Part shown: positions 40,600-49,499 of the stretch, in pieces
Layout of the letters: every line of letters starts with the position of its first letter
Numbering within the stretch: position 1 is the stretch's first letter
Source: Siphonodentalium dalli
Taxonomy: Eukaryota > Mollusca > Scaphopoda > Gadilida > Siphonodentaliidae
Assembly: GCA_032622095.1 (NCBI GenBank)
Contig: CP136069.1
Coordinates: 35,998,194 to 36,062,193, forward strand
Reading direction: 5' to 3'
DNA length: 64,000 nucleotides
Notes under the pieces: generated by a model
Database searches by the model: none
Told to the model about the DNA's origin: nothing
What the model saw: only the letters and a program-made list of their open reading frames with translations
Made by a program: the position numbers and the translations under genes

Positions 40600-43400
40600 C
40601 GGGCAAAATCCCTTTAACGTTTGGACACTTTTATCGTATCAATGTGCAAGCAGGCATGTTTCGCGATAGGACGGCACATTCGGTCCCATAAAATGCCCAG
40701 TATTTTTGAAAGCGACTGTACTTTGCATCTGCACGGGCAAAATCCCTTTAACGTTTTGGACACTTTTATCGTATCAATGTGCAAGCAGGCATGTTTCGCG
40801 ATAGGATGGCACATTCGGTCGCACGCCGGACCTCACGGTTTGGCTAATGAGCAGGGGTTGGGAGTTGGATAATTGGGGTGGGGCAGGCTGTTTGAGGCCC
40901 CATAAAATGCCCAGTATTTTTGAAAGCGACTGTACTTTGCATCTGCACGGGCAAAATCCCTTTAACGTTTTGGACACTTTTATCGTATCAATGTGCAAGC
41001 AGGCATGTTTCGCGATAGGATGGCACATTCGGTCGCACGCCGGACCTCAGGGTTTGGCTAATGAGCAGGGGTTGTGAGTTGGATAATTGGGGTGGGGCAG
41101 GCTGTTTGAGGCCCCATAAAATGCCTAGTATTTTTGAAAGTGACTGTACTTTGCATCTGCACGGGCAAAATCCCTTTAACGTTTTGGACACTTTTATCGT
41201 ATCAATTTGTAAGCAGGCATGTTTCGCGATAGGACGGCACATTCGGTCGCAGGCCGAACCTCACGGTTTGGCTAATGAGCAGGGGTTGGGAGATGGATAA
41301 TTGGGGTGGGGCAGGATGTTTTGAGGTCCCATAAAAAGCCCAGTATTTTTGAAAGCGACTGTACTTTGCATCTGCACGGGCAAAATCCCTTTAACGTTTT
41401 GGACACTTTTATCGTATCAATGTGCAAGCAGGCATGTTTCGCGATAGGACGGCACATTCGGTCGCAAGCCGGACCTCACGGATTGGCTAATGAGCAGGGG
41501 TTGGGAGTTGGATAATTGGGGTGGGGCAGGCTGTTTGAGGCCCCATAAAATGCCCAGTATTTTTGAAAGTGACTGTACTTTGCATCTGCACGGGCAAAAT
41601 CCCTTTAACGTTTTGGACACTTTGATCGTATCAATGTGCAAGCAGGCATGTTTCGCGATAGGACGGCACATTCTGTCGCAGGCCGGACCTCACTGTTTGG
41701 CTAATGAGCAGGGGTTGGGAGTTGGATAATTGGGGTGGGGCAGGCTGTTTGAGGCCCCATAAAATGCCCAGTATTTTTGAAAGTGACTGTACATTGCATC
41801 TGCACGGGCAAAATCCCTTTAACGTTTTTGACACTTTTATCGTATCAATGTGCAAGCAGGCATGTTTCGCGATAGGATGGCACATTCGGTCGCAGGCCGG
41901 ACCTCACTGTTTGGCTAATGAGCAGGGGTTGGGAGTTGGATAATTGGGGTGGGGCAGGCTGTTTGAGGCCCCATAAAATGCCCAGTATTTTTGAAAGCGA
42001 CTGTACTTTGCATCTGCACGGGCAAAATCCCTTTAACGTTTTGGACACTTTTATCGTATCAATGTGCAATCAGGCATGTTTCGCGATAGGACGGCACATT
42101 CGGTCCCATAAAATGCCCAGTATTTTTGAAAACGACTGTACTTTGCATCTGCACGGGCAAAATCCCTTTAACGTTTTGGACACTTTTATGGTATCAATGT
42201 GCAAGCAGGCATGTTTCGCGATAGGACGGCACATTCGGTCCCATAAAATGCCCAGTATTTTTGAAAGCGACTGTACTTTGCATCTGCACGGGCAAAATCC
42301 CTTTAACGTTTTGGACACTTTTATCGTATCAATGTGCAAGCAGGCATGTTTCGCGATAGGATGGCACATTCGGTCGCACGCCGGACCTCACGGTTTGGCT
42401 AATGAGCAGGGGTTGGGAGTTGGATAATTGGGGTGGGGCAGGCTGTTTGAGGCCCCATAAAATGCCCAGTATTTTTGAAAGCGACTGTACTTTGCATCTG
42501 CACGGGCAAAATCCCTTTAACGTTTTGGACACTTTTATCGTATCAATGTGCAAGCAGGCATGTTTCGCGATAGGATGGCACATTCGGTCGCACGCCGGAC
42601 CTCACGGTTTGGATAATGAGCAGGGGTTGGTGGTTGTATAATTGGGGTGGGGCAGGCTGTTTGAGGCCCCATAAAATGCCCAGTATTTTTGAAAGTGACT
42701 GTACTTTGCATCTGCACGGGCAAAATCCCTTTAACGTTTTGGACACTTTTATCGTATCAATTTGTAAGCAGGCATGTTTCGCGATAGGACGGCACATTCT
42801 GTCGCAGGCCGGACCTCACTGTTTGGCTAATGAGCAGGGGTTGGGAGTTGGATAATTGGGGTTGGGCAGGCTGTTTGAGGCCCCATAAAATGCCCAGTAT
42901 TTTTGAAAGTGACTGTACATTGCATCTGCACGGGCAAAATCCCTTTAACGTTTTTGACACTTTTATCGTATCAATGTGCAAGCAGGCATGTTTCGCGATA
43001 GGATGGCACATTCGGTCGCAGGCCGGACCTCACTGTTTGGCTAATGAGCAGGGGTTGGGAGTTGGATAATTGGGGTGGGGCAGGCTGTTTGAGGCCCCAT
43101 AAAATGCCTAGTATTTTTGAAAGCGACTGTACTTTGCATCTGCACGGGCAAAATACCTTTAACGTTTTGGACACTTTTATCGTATCAATGTGCAAGCAGG
43201 CATGTTTCGCGATAGGACGGCACATTCGGTCCCATAAAATGCCCAGTATTTTTGAAAGCGACTGTACTTTGCATCTGCACGGGCAAAATCCCTTTAACGT
43301 TTTGGACACTTTTATCGTATCAATGTGCAAGCAGGCATGTTTCGCGATAGGATGGCACATTCGGTCGCACGCCGGACCTCACGGTTTGGCTAATGAGCAG
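40600..43400 (+). repeat. Domain rich in 135-bp monomers
   Basis: Four of the seven 79-bp deletion junctions fall here (about 40687, 42107, 42242 and 43233), each followed by a monomer with GGTCGCACGCCGGACC. Blocks recur with spacings such as 1419 bp (6 x 214 + 135), for instance the monomers at 40071 and 41490. The domain shows that unequal exchange works with units that are not multiples of 214. Confidence 0.75.
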
Positions 43401-44732
43401 GGGTTGGGAGTTGGATAATTGGGGTGGGGCAGGCTGTATTGAGGCCCCATAAAATGCCCAGTATTTTTGAAAGCGACTGTACTTTGCATCTGCACGGGCA
43501 AAATCCCTTTAACGTTTTGGACACTTGTATCGTATCAATGAGCAAGCAGGCATGTTTCGCGATAGGACGGCACATTCGGTCGCAAGCCGGACCTCACGGT
43601 TTGGCTAATGAGCAGGGGTTGGGAGTTGGATAATTGGGGTGGGGCAGGCTGTTTGAGGCCCCATAATATGCCCAGTATTTTTGAAAGCGACTGTACATTG
43701 CATCTGCACGGGTAAAATCCCTTTAACGTTTTGGACACTTTTATCGTATCAATGTGCAAGCAGGCATGTTTCGCGATAGGATGGCACATTCGGTCGCAGG
43801 CCGAACCTCACGGTTTGGCTAATAAGCAGGGGTTGGGAGTTGGATAATTGGGGTGGGGCAGGCTGTTTGAGGCCCCATAAAATGCCCAGTATTTTTGAAA
43901 GCGACTGTACTTTGCATCTGCACAGGCAAAATCCCTTTAACGTTTTGGACACTTTTATCGTATCATTGTGCAAGCAGGCATGTTTCGCGATAGGATGGCA
44001 CATTCGGTCGCAGGCCGAACATCACGGTTTGGCTAATGAGCAGGGGTTGGGAGTTAGATAATTGGGGTGGGGCAGGCTGTTTGAGGCCCCATAAAATGCC
44101 CAGTATTTTTGAAAGCGACTGTACATTGCATCTGCACGGGCAAAATCCCTTTAACGTTTTGGACACTTTTATCGTATCAATGTGCAAGCAGGCATGTTTC
44201 GCGATAGGATGGCACATTCGGTCGCAGGCCGAACCTCACGGTTCGGCTAATGAGCAGGGGTTGGGAGTTGGATAATTGGGGTGGGGCAGGCTGTTTGAGG
44301 CCCCATAAAATGCCCAGTATTTTTGAAAGTGACTGTACTTTGCATCTGCACGGGCAAAATCCCTTTAACGTTTTTGACACTTTTATCGTATCAATGTGCA
44401 AGCAGGCATGTTTCGCGATAGGACGGCACATTCGGTCGCAGGCCGAACCTCACGGTTTGGCTAATGAGCAGGGGTTGGCAGTTGGATAATTGGGGTGGGG
44501 CAGGCTGTTTTGGGGCCCCATAAAATGCCCAGTATTTTTGAAAGCGACTGTACTTTGCATCTGCACGGGCAAAATCCCTTTAACGTTTTGGACACTTGTA
44601 TCGTATCAATGTGCAAGCAGGCATGTTTCGCGATAGGACGGCACATTCGGTCGCAGGCCGGACCTCACGGTTTGGCTAATGAGCAGGGGTTGGGAGTTGG
44701 ATAATTGGGGTGGGGCAGGCTGTTTGAGGCCC

Positions 44733-45508
44733 CATAAAATGCCCAGTATTTTTGAAAGCGACTGTACTTTGCATCTGCACGGGCAAAATCCCTTTAACGT
44801 TTTGGACACTTTTATCGTATCAATGTGCAAGCAGGCATGTTTCGCGATAGGACGGCACATTCGGTCGCAGGCCGGACCTCACGGTTTGGCTAATGAGCAG
44901 GGGTTGGGAGTTGGATAATTGGGGTGGGGCATGCTGTTTGAGGCCCCATAAAATGCCCAGTATTTTTGAAAGCGACTGTACTTTGCATCTGCACGGGCAA
45001 AATCCCTTTAACGTTTTGGACACTTTTATCGTATCAATGTGCAAGCACGCATGTTTCGCGATAGGACGGCACATTCGGTCGCAGGCCGAACCTCACGGTT
45101 TGGCTATTGAGCAGGGGTTGGGAGTTGGATAATTGGGGTGGGGCAGGCTGTTTGAGGCCTCATAAAATGCCCAGTATTTTTGAAAGCGACTGTACTTTGC
45201 ATCTGCACGGGAAAAATCCCTTTAACGTTTTGGACACTTTTATCGTATCAATGTGCAAGCAGGCATGTTTCGCGATAGGACGGCACATTCGGTCGCAGGC
45301 CGGACCTCACTGTTTGGCTAATGAGCAGGGGTTGGGAGTTGGATAATTGGGGTGGGGCAGGCTCTTTGAGGCCCCATAAAATGCCCAGTATTTTGAAAGT
45401 GACTGTACTTTGCATCTGCACGGGCAAAACCCCTTTAACGTTTTGGACACTTTTATCGTATCAATTTGCAAGCAGGCATGTTTCGCGATAGGACGGCACA
45501 TTCGGTCC
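44733..45508 (+). repeat. 776-bp block, left copy next to the insert
   Basis: This stretch matches 51981-52756 on the other side of the insert. Both share GGGGCATGCTGTTTG, TTTGGCTATTGAGCAGG, the one-base-short AGTATTTTGAAAGTGAC, TATCAATTTGCAAGC and the terminal CATTCGGTCC. It therefore represents one copy of a tandem 776-bp HOR whose next copy was separated from it by the insertion. A few private changes (CAAGCACGCATG, GGCTCTTTGAGG) distinguish it. Confidence 0.85.
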
Positions 45509-45510
45509 CA

Positions 45511-45521
45511 CACTCTAAGAA
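45511..45521 (+). repeat. Left terminal inverted repeat of the insert
   Basis: CACTCTAAGAA pairs with TTCTAAGAGTG at 51970-51980 with a single mismatch at position 7. It directly follows the satellite border GGTCCCA. With an 11-bp match the exact inner limit is uncertain; further inward both ends share AAGAACCC/GGAACCC-like sequence. Confidence 0.7.
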
Positions 45522-45660
45522 CAGTCAAGAACCCTACGGTTCTTCACGCCTTCAAGAACCGATATTATGGGGATTTGGTTCTTCGCGCTCTTTAGAACCG
45601 AACATTGACTCGCGCGTTTTGAAGAACCAAATGAAGAACCAACTTTGTATAACATGAGTT
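45515..45660. repeat. Left subterminal GAACC/GGTTC repeat cluster
   Basis: About eight AAGAACC or GGTTCTT motifs in both orientations lie in the first 150 bp of the insert, for example CAAGAACCCTACGGTTCTTC and TTGAAGAACCAAATGAAGAA. The same motif dominates the right end of the insert. Such paired clusters usually are transposase-binding sites; that role is inferred. Confidence 0.6.
45534..45631 (+). repeat. Direct repeat A, copy 1
   Basis: About 98 bp with the core AAGAACCGATATTATGGGGA followed by TTTGGTTCTTCGCGCTCT and ending GCGTTTTGAAGAACCAAAT. A diverged copy lies at 46055-46148. The copy forms part of the left subterminal region. Confidence 0.8.
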
Positions 45661-45762
45661 GCGGTTCGTAATAAATGCGTGTCGCCCAAATGGAACAGAA
45701 CTACGACCTCGTTTTGAGTTTTCAGAACCGCCATTTTCGATCGCTGATTTTTGTGAGAGGCG

Positions 45763-45858
45763 ATGGAACAAAATCCGACAGAATCGACAAATGAACCGGC
45801 CATGTGGAATGCTGGCGATGTGGAGCAATGGTTGATCGAGTGTCAGACTGCCAGTTGA
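45763..45858 (+). CDS. Possible first coding exon, SAM-domain-like start (31 codons)
   Basis: A short open frame starts MEQNPTESTNEP and contains WNAGDVEQWLIECQ, ending in a stop after ECQTAS. The pattern W-x3-DVxxWL resembles the first helix of sterile alpha motif (SAM) domains. The full domain (about 65 residues) is absent. A possible splice donor (GCCA/GTTGAC) sits just before the stop, so this could be the first exon of a captured or resident gene. The upstream 100 bp contain several CpGs, unlike the AT-rich interior. No partner exon could be linked with confidence. A chance frame is a real possibility. Confidence 0.25.
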   Translation: MEQNPTESTNEPAMWNAGDVEQWLIECQTAS

Positions 45859-46054
45859 CATCACGTGTTGCTACTTTTGAAGGTGATTATATTAGTTATC
45901 TTAATTTATATTTAGGATGTCGGATGTTTTGTAAAATAATCTCAGTTGAATTTAAATCAGACCTAATTAAAGTAAACTTGAAAGCTTTCAGATTGTAGAT
46001 CTATGTCACTTAATTTACGGTATTGACTATTATTACCACTTCAGAGGGCGTTCT
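45859..46054. other. AT-rich stretch, nothing recognised
   Basis: Non-repetitive AT-rich sequence between the SAM-like frame and repeat A copy 2. The frame here overlapping the previous feature (MECWRCGAMVDRVSDCQ) has no recognisable domain and is taken as a shadow. Confidence 0.5.
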
Positions 46055-46148
46055 CTACAGTTCTTCACGTCGCCAAGAACCGATATTATGGGGATTTGGT
46101 TCTTCGCGCTCTCTAGAACACTGACTCACGCGTTTTGAAGAACCAAAT
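46055..46148 (+). repeat. Direct repeat A, copy 2
   Basis: About 94 bp matching 45534-45631, with small differences (CTACAGTTCTTCACGTCGCC, CTCTCTAGAACACTGACTCA). It lies about 0.5 kb inside the element. It may mark the end of an older or shorter element into which other DNA was inserted, or a local duplication of the subterminal region. It abuts the recombinase-like fragment downstream. Confidence 0.8.
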
Positions 46149-46361
46149 TTCTATGCTAAACTGAACTTAAGTGAAACCAAAAATCAAGGCATAAACTTAT
46201 CACCAAGCACTCTGACTGGCCTCAGAGCAGTAATTCATCGACATATCAGCACCGATAGTATTATCATTCTGCTTAGGCCTCATCTGGGAAATATCTGTAG
46301 TCTCAAATTAACATTGATTTTAGTTACTTTTTTCCTTCTTAGAAATTTCTATATCCCCTAA
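46125..46361 (+). pseudogene. Fragment resembling the N-terminal part of a DUF3504/Crypton-type tyrosine recombinase
   Basis: The + frame opened at 46125 has no start codon and ends at TAA 46359-46361. It reads FEEPNFYAKLNLSETKNQ and then INLSPSTLTGLRAVIHRHIS. The combination of an FYA... segment followed by LSPSTLTGLRAxIHRHI is the kind of sequence found in the core-binding region of KIAA1958/DUF3504-like tyrosine recombinases related to Crypton elements, where a helix pairs TL-x2-LR with xxHRHL. After about residue 50 the frame turns into hydrophobic, low-complexity residues and resemblance ends. The catalytic R-HxxR-Y residues are not present. I see this as a truncated relic; the family call rests on recollection of the motif, without alignment. 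Confidence 0.4.
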
Positions 46362-46473
46362 TTTGCAGAAGATAAAATGCATAATCAAAGTAACTAATGT
46401 GTGAACATCACCAACTTCAACTGGGGAACGTCAATGGGATCCTAGGTCTCCCATAGCAGTTGAGGCTTAAGCT
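46362..46473. other. Short unassigned spacer
   Basis: AT-rich sequence with no gene, repeat or structure recognised. Confidence 0.4.
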
Positions 46474-46560
46474 GAATGAAGTTCTCAGAGTGTGATTTTG
46501 GTGATGCTAGCCTGCTGGGCAGGATAGTGTCACTAAATTCATGATCTGGGGAACTCATTC
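46474..46560 (-). repeat. Small hairpin repeat family H, copy 1 (inverted relative to copy 2)
   Basis: About 87 bp beginning GAATGAAGTTCTCAGAGTG and ending GGGGAACTCATTC. Its ends are complementary and its core contains TTTGGTGATGCTAGCC and TAGTGTCACTAAATTCA. Reversed, it aligns with 49166-49249 including the flank GTCATTTGCAGAATG. It looks like a MITE-like, non-coding fold-back repeat. Confidence 0.65.
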
Positions 46561-46869
46561 TGCAAATGACATACACAATATTGCAAGCTTGCTCGCCAGC
46601 GAATATAAAGTCATTAACCCTTTCTGTACTAAATAATCATTGACGAGTACATGTAGTTCTCTCAGGAAATATTAAGATAATAAGTTCAACTGGAGAGGTC
46701 TTTTCTTAGACTGATAGGAATGTTATCAGCAATCTAGAAGTAGCATATAGCAACAGTTTTTATATGCAAAATCTCATTATTGGAGAATTATTTATAATAA
46801 CAACAAAGTTTTACATGTAGGCCCTAATTGCTGATTGACATAGCATAATAATTATATAATATAGAAATG

Positions 46870-47065
46870 AGCGGTCCCCGTGTGTCTGCGTGGTATGCAT
46901 CCATGTCTTGCCATCATCTGTTGTCCGGTTGATAACTTTAACAGTAGTCAGTAACACAATTTGATGAAACTTAGCACATGGAAGATTTGGATTCATTCAA
47001 CCATTTCTGGTGGAGTTATGTCCCTTTTCGAATTAGAATTTGATGATTATTTTGTTGTCTGGATG
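46870..47065 (+). repeat. Interspersed-repeat-like segment of a type seen in molluscan genomes
   Basis: The segment contains CATCTGTTGTCCGGTTGATA, then ACAATTTGATGAAACTTAGC, then TGGTGGAGTTATGTCCCTTT. A ...GATGAAACTT...GGAGTTATG(T/G)CCCTTT... word order is one I associate with abundant dispersed repeats of bivalve and other molluscan genomes. This is recollection, not a search. The frame at 46961-47179 is not accepted as a gene: it has no recognisable domain and lies in this repeat-like stretch. Confidence 0.35.
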
Positions 47066-47229
47066 TTAACTCAAATTATGATTATCCGATACCTTTCAAA
47101 TTTACTATGTGGATTAATCACACGAAAATACATTGTCAAACAAAGCCACCTTATTTGGGAACTTGTGGCCTTTTATTAACCCTGCCTTGGCTGGAGCTTC
47201 CTAAAATTTTGCGAAAAACATGTGTGCCA

Positions 47230-47286
47230 ATGCATTCTCTTATATATGTGAGTCTCTCATATGAGATGCTTATTAAGAGAATGCAT
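47230..47286. repeat. Hairpin, 57 bp, ATGCATTCTCTT / AAGAGAATGCAT
   Basis: A perfect 12-bp outer stem encloses an inner partly paired region (ATATGTGAGTCTCTCATATG). A related hairpin lies 38 bp downstream and shares the words ATTCTCT, TATATGYGAG and AGAGAAT, so the two are probably copies of one short fold-back repeat. Confidence 0.65.
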
Positions 47287-47323
47287 GATCCTAACAATAT
47301 TTACCATGACTATAAGCCAGTTC

Positions 47324-47376
47324 ATTCTCTGGTATATGCGAGGCTGCCTATGGGAGACTCGCATATATAAGAGAAT
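47324..47376. repeat. Hairpin, 53 bp, related to the preceding one
   Basis: ATTCTCTGGTATATGCGAG pairs with CTCGCATATATAAGAGAAT around a short loop (GCTGCCTATGGGAGA region). The stem has about 18 paired bases with one or two mismatches. Similar words in the hairpin at 47230-47286 suggest duplication. Confidence 0.65.
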
Positions 47377-47386
47377 TCCTGTCACA

Positions 47387-47878
47387 TGATCTTTAATTCT
47401 GCATCTGCTGTGCCGATCCCATCATGGAAGGGATATTGAAGCCACAGCCCGGTTTGTGCTCCATGATAGAAATAATATTATTAGCTTCAGAATTTTTCCA
47501 AGTATCGAAATAGTTCGATAAATATCTTAACTACCTTTCTACGAACATTTTGTAACCCAAAAAGACGCATCGAAGTAATGAAAAATACAACTGTGAGTCT
47601 GTGAATACCGTGTTAGGGTCCCAAACACAAAACAGCCATTTACACGAAATGGAACAAAAAAGAACGTTCCATGGTACTCTACTCCTGATATGGTAGCAAT
47701 AAAGAGCGTTTATCTTACTTCTGGCGAAAGTTGAAAATGGCTGAGAAATGGCTGTGACTTTGGCAAAGTGTTTTTCAGAGCATATGAAGCCGGTGCATCA
47801 ATAGTTTTGGCAGTTCGAATGAGCCATTTACGTTTAAGGCCCTGAGTCCTTTAATGAGATATTATTTTTTATTTGTAG
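47387..47878. other. About 490 bp with no recognised feature
   Basis: AT-rich, no open frame of note. The last 25 bases are T-rich and end TTTGTAG immediately before the zinc-finger exon, which fits a polypyrimidine tract and splice acceptor at 47877-47878. Confidence 0.4.
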
Positions 47879-48314
47879 ATGTCCAACGTGTCAGGTCAGA
47901 TTCAAAGACCGGTTATCCCTGAAACGTGATCAGTTGCTGCATATAGACAAGAACCGTGTCAAATTACGTAACTTTTGTGACTATGTGTGCCGGCGATCTG
48001 TTTCATTGAGATGTCATTTTGGAAAGATATCGCCCATCTAGCGGAGCTGTCTTCAAATGTGATGTGTGTCCATTCGAGATGATTGATGAAAATATATTTA
48101 GTAGACAATTTCATTCTGAAGATTCACATAGGAATGTAGTTGGAATCTAAATGCAGAGAGGTCAGATGAAACCGTGTTAACAGAGAACTCTGATATTCAA
48201 AATAAGAATGAACGACAATGTGACCTTCAAAATAAGGATGAGAAACACTTTTACGTTCCCCGCTCTAAGCATGTCAGCTATGAAACTGTGGACCAGCATT
48301 GTTTACCAGAGTAG
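47879..48314 (+). pseudogene. Decayed C2H2 zinc-finger exon
   Basis: After a T-rich tract and an AG acceptor at 47877-47878, the frame at 47880 reads CPTCQVRFKDRLSLKR then DQLLHIDKN. This matches C-x2-C-x3-F-x5-L-x2-[H]-x3-H except that the first zinc-binding His is Asp. It continues FCDYVCRRSVSLRCHF, a second Cys pair, and meets a stop at 48039. Shifting one base restores ERYRPSSGAVFKCDVC, a third Cys pair, then FEMIDENIFSRQFHSEDSH and a stop at 48148. Shifting back to the first frame from 48150 gives 54 more open codons (NAERSDETVLTENSD..., ...HVSYETVDQHCLPE) to TAG 48312-48314. Two compensating frameshifts and the missing ligand mean it is a relic. C2H2 proteins act as DNA-binding factors; whether the gene belonged to the element or was captured is unknown. 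Confidence 0.45.
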
Positions 48315-49155
48315 TCAGATAAAGTCCCATTCTTTCTATTAAAACGTCAAGGAATGTGAATGCTGAGGGCGTCGGATGGGAGCGACTTCAGAATATCTTA
48401 CCAGTTGTCATACAAATACAAAAGTTTAATGTTTTCTCAAATCTCACTATTTGGTGCAACTGTGTGGCTCAATAAGCTAATTCGCACTATTGACATATTC
48501 GTGATTTGTATATATGGTCTTTGTGATATATGACACAACTACTATGTTGCAAAGTGAAATATCAAGATTCAATTGAGCTATTGATATATTCCACCTTATT
48601 TTTTTTCTGGGACTAATCAGAACAAGCTATGTGTATGTTCTGGTTTTCGCGCACATGAGGCATGCGTTTGTTTATTAGTCTCTTGCGAGAAGTCTGAACT
48701 ATCGAGGAAAATAACAAATGGATTCATTTGGAGTGGCATCTTCCGGAACCATATACACTCAAATCTGTGTACACGAATGTCAAGTTCCCAAATAATTAGA
48801 TCTGGTTTAATTTGTGCATATCATTTGTTGACTTTCTGAATGGACATTTTGCATCAGTAGTTGCACTTATATTGTGGCTTGACATTGGTTGTTAATGTAT
48901 ACACATCGCACCGTCGCTATTTGATACTACTCTAGCTGCTGTGTTCATTTTCTAACAACTGTTTGACGTTGTTGAAACGGGTAATAATTTATTAATATTA
49001 TTGGAAAGAACAGGGAAATCGTATGATGAAGTCAACACGTGTCGCATATTTCTAAAACGTCCAGAAAATATGCATCAAGATGATTCTGACTACTCCCAGA
49101 GAAAATTTAAATGGTACTAGTCTGAAGTATTTCCAGGCAGCTAAATAAGGTGCCG
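48315..49155. other. About 840 bp with no recognised gene
   Basis: AT-rich sequence without a significant open frame. One weak dyad was seen: GACTAAT at 48611 with ATTAGTC at 48674, with CAGAACA/TGTTCTG nested inside. Nothing else stands out. Confidence 0.45.
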
Positions 49156-49165
49156 GTCATTTGCA

Positions 49166-49249
49166 GAATGAAGTCCCTAAAGGGTGCATTTAGTGATGGA
49201 ACCCACATAGCAGGCTAGCATCACCAAATTTACCCTCTGATGACCTCAT
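49166..49249 (+). repeat. Small hairpin repeat family H, copy 2
   Basis: Begins GAATGAAGTCCCTAAAGGGTG and ends CCCTCTGATGACCTCAT, with partly complementary ends and the core TTTAGTGATG...GCTAGCATCACCAAAT. It aligns in reverse with 46474-46560 and lies next to copy 3 with a 20-bp spacer. Confidence 0.7.
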
Positions 49250-49269
49250 AGCTGATCAATTCCTAAACA

Positions 49270-49354
49270 GAATGAGTCCCATTGGATGAATTTGGTGATG
49301 CTAGCCCACTATGAGGGGTAGCATCACTAAACTCACCCTCTGGTGACCTCATTC
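49270..49354 (+). repeat. Small hairpin repeat family H, copy 3
   Basis: Begins GAATGAGTCCCATTGGATGA and ends CTCTGGTGACCTCATTC. The two halves, TTTGGTGATGCTAGCCC and GGGTAGCATCACTAAACTC, are complementary, so the whole unit folds on itself. Copies 2 and 3 form a tandem pair. Confidence 0.7.
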
Positions 49355-49499
49355 TTCAAAATGTCCAGCACATTATTTTGAGGCCTGATAAATTCTCATT
49401 AATATCCCATTTAACATCAAATGGTAATTCAGTTGGTCACTAAACTCATGATTTATCGCAAATAGATACATAAACAAATTTTCAACATGACATTTGGGG

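Larger units (their letters stand above)
1..45510 (+). repeat. Satellite array 1 (214-bp monomer, about 210 head-to-tail copies)
   Basis: A 214-bp unit repeats head to tail from the first base to 45510, with no inversion seen. Landmarks recur every 214 bp in every unit: GCAGGCTGTTTGAGGCC, GTATTTTTGAAAGCGACTGT, CAAGCAGGCATGTTTCGCGA and GGCTAATGAGCAGGGGTTGG. Monomers differ mostly by point changes, one-base indels and a few defined deletions. The array runs off the left edge, so its true start is not visible. Open frames of 79 (+) and 84 (-) codons recur in nearly every monomer, but 214 is not a multiple of 3, so no frame continues between monomers, and common variants change the peptide freely. 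I read the array as non-coding satellite DNA. Its chromosomal position (centromeric, pericentromeric, subtelomeric or interstitial) cannot be told from the sequence. Confidence 0.98.

Noticed and set aside
1-45500. Hundreds of 60-130 codon open frames on both strands
   Set aside because: They are the same satellite read repeatedly. The unit is not a multiple of 3, both strands are equally open, variants change residues without a synonymous bias, and no domain is recognisable. The 124-169 codon versions arise only where 135-bp (divisible by 3) monomers keep the frame open.
45552-45864. Minus-strand open frames of 83-90 codons at the insert's left end
   Set aside because: They run through the GGTTCTT repeats and over the opposite strand of the SAM-like frame, have no domain, and include peptides produced by the repeat itself.
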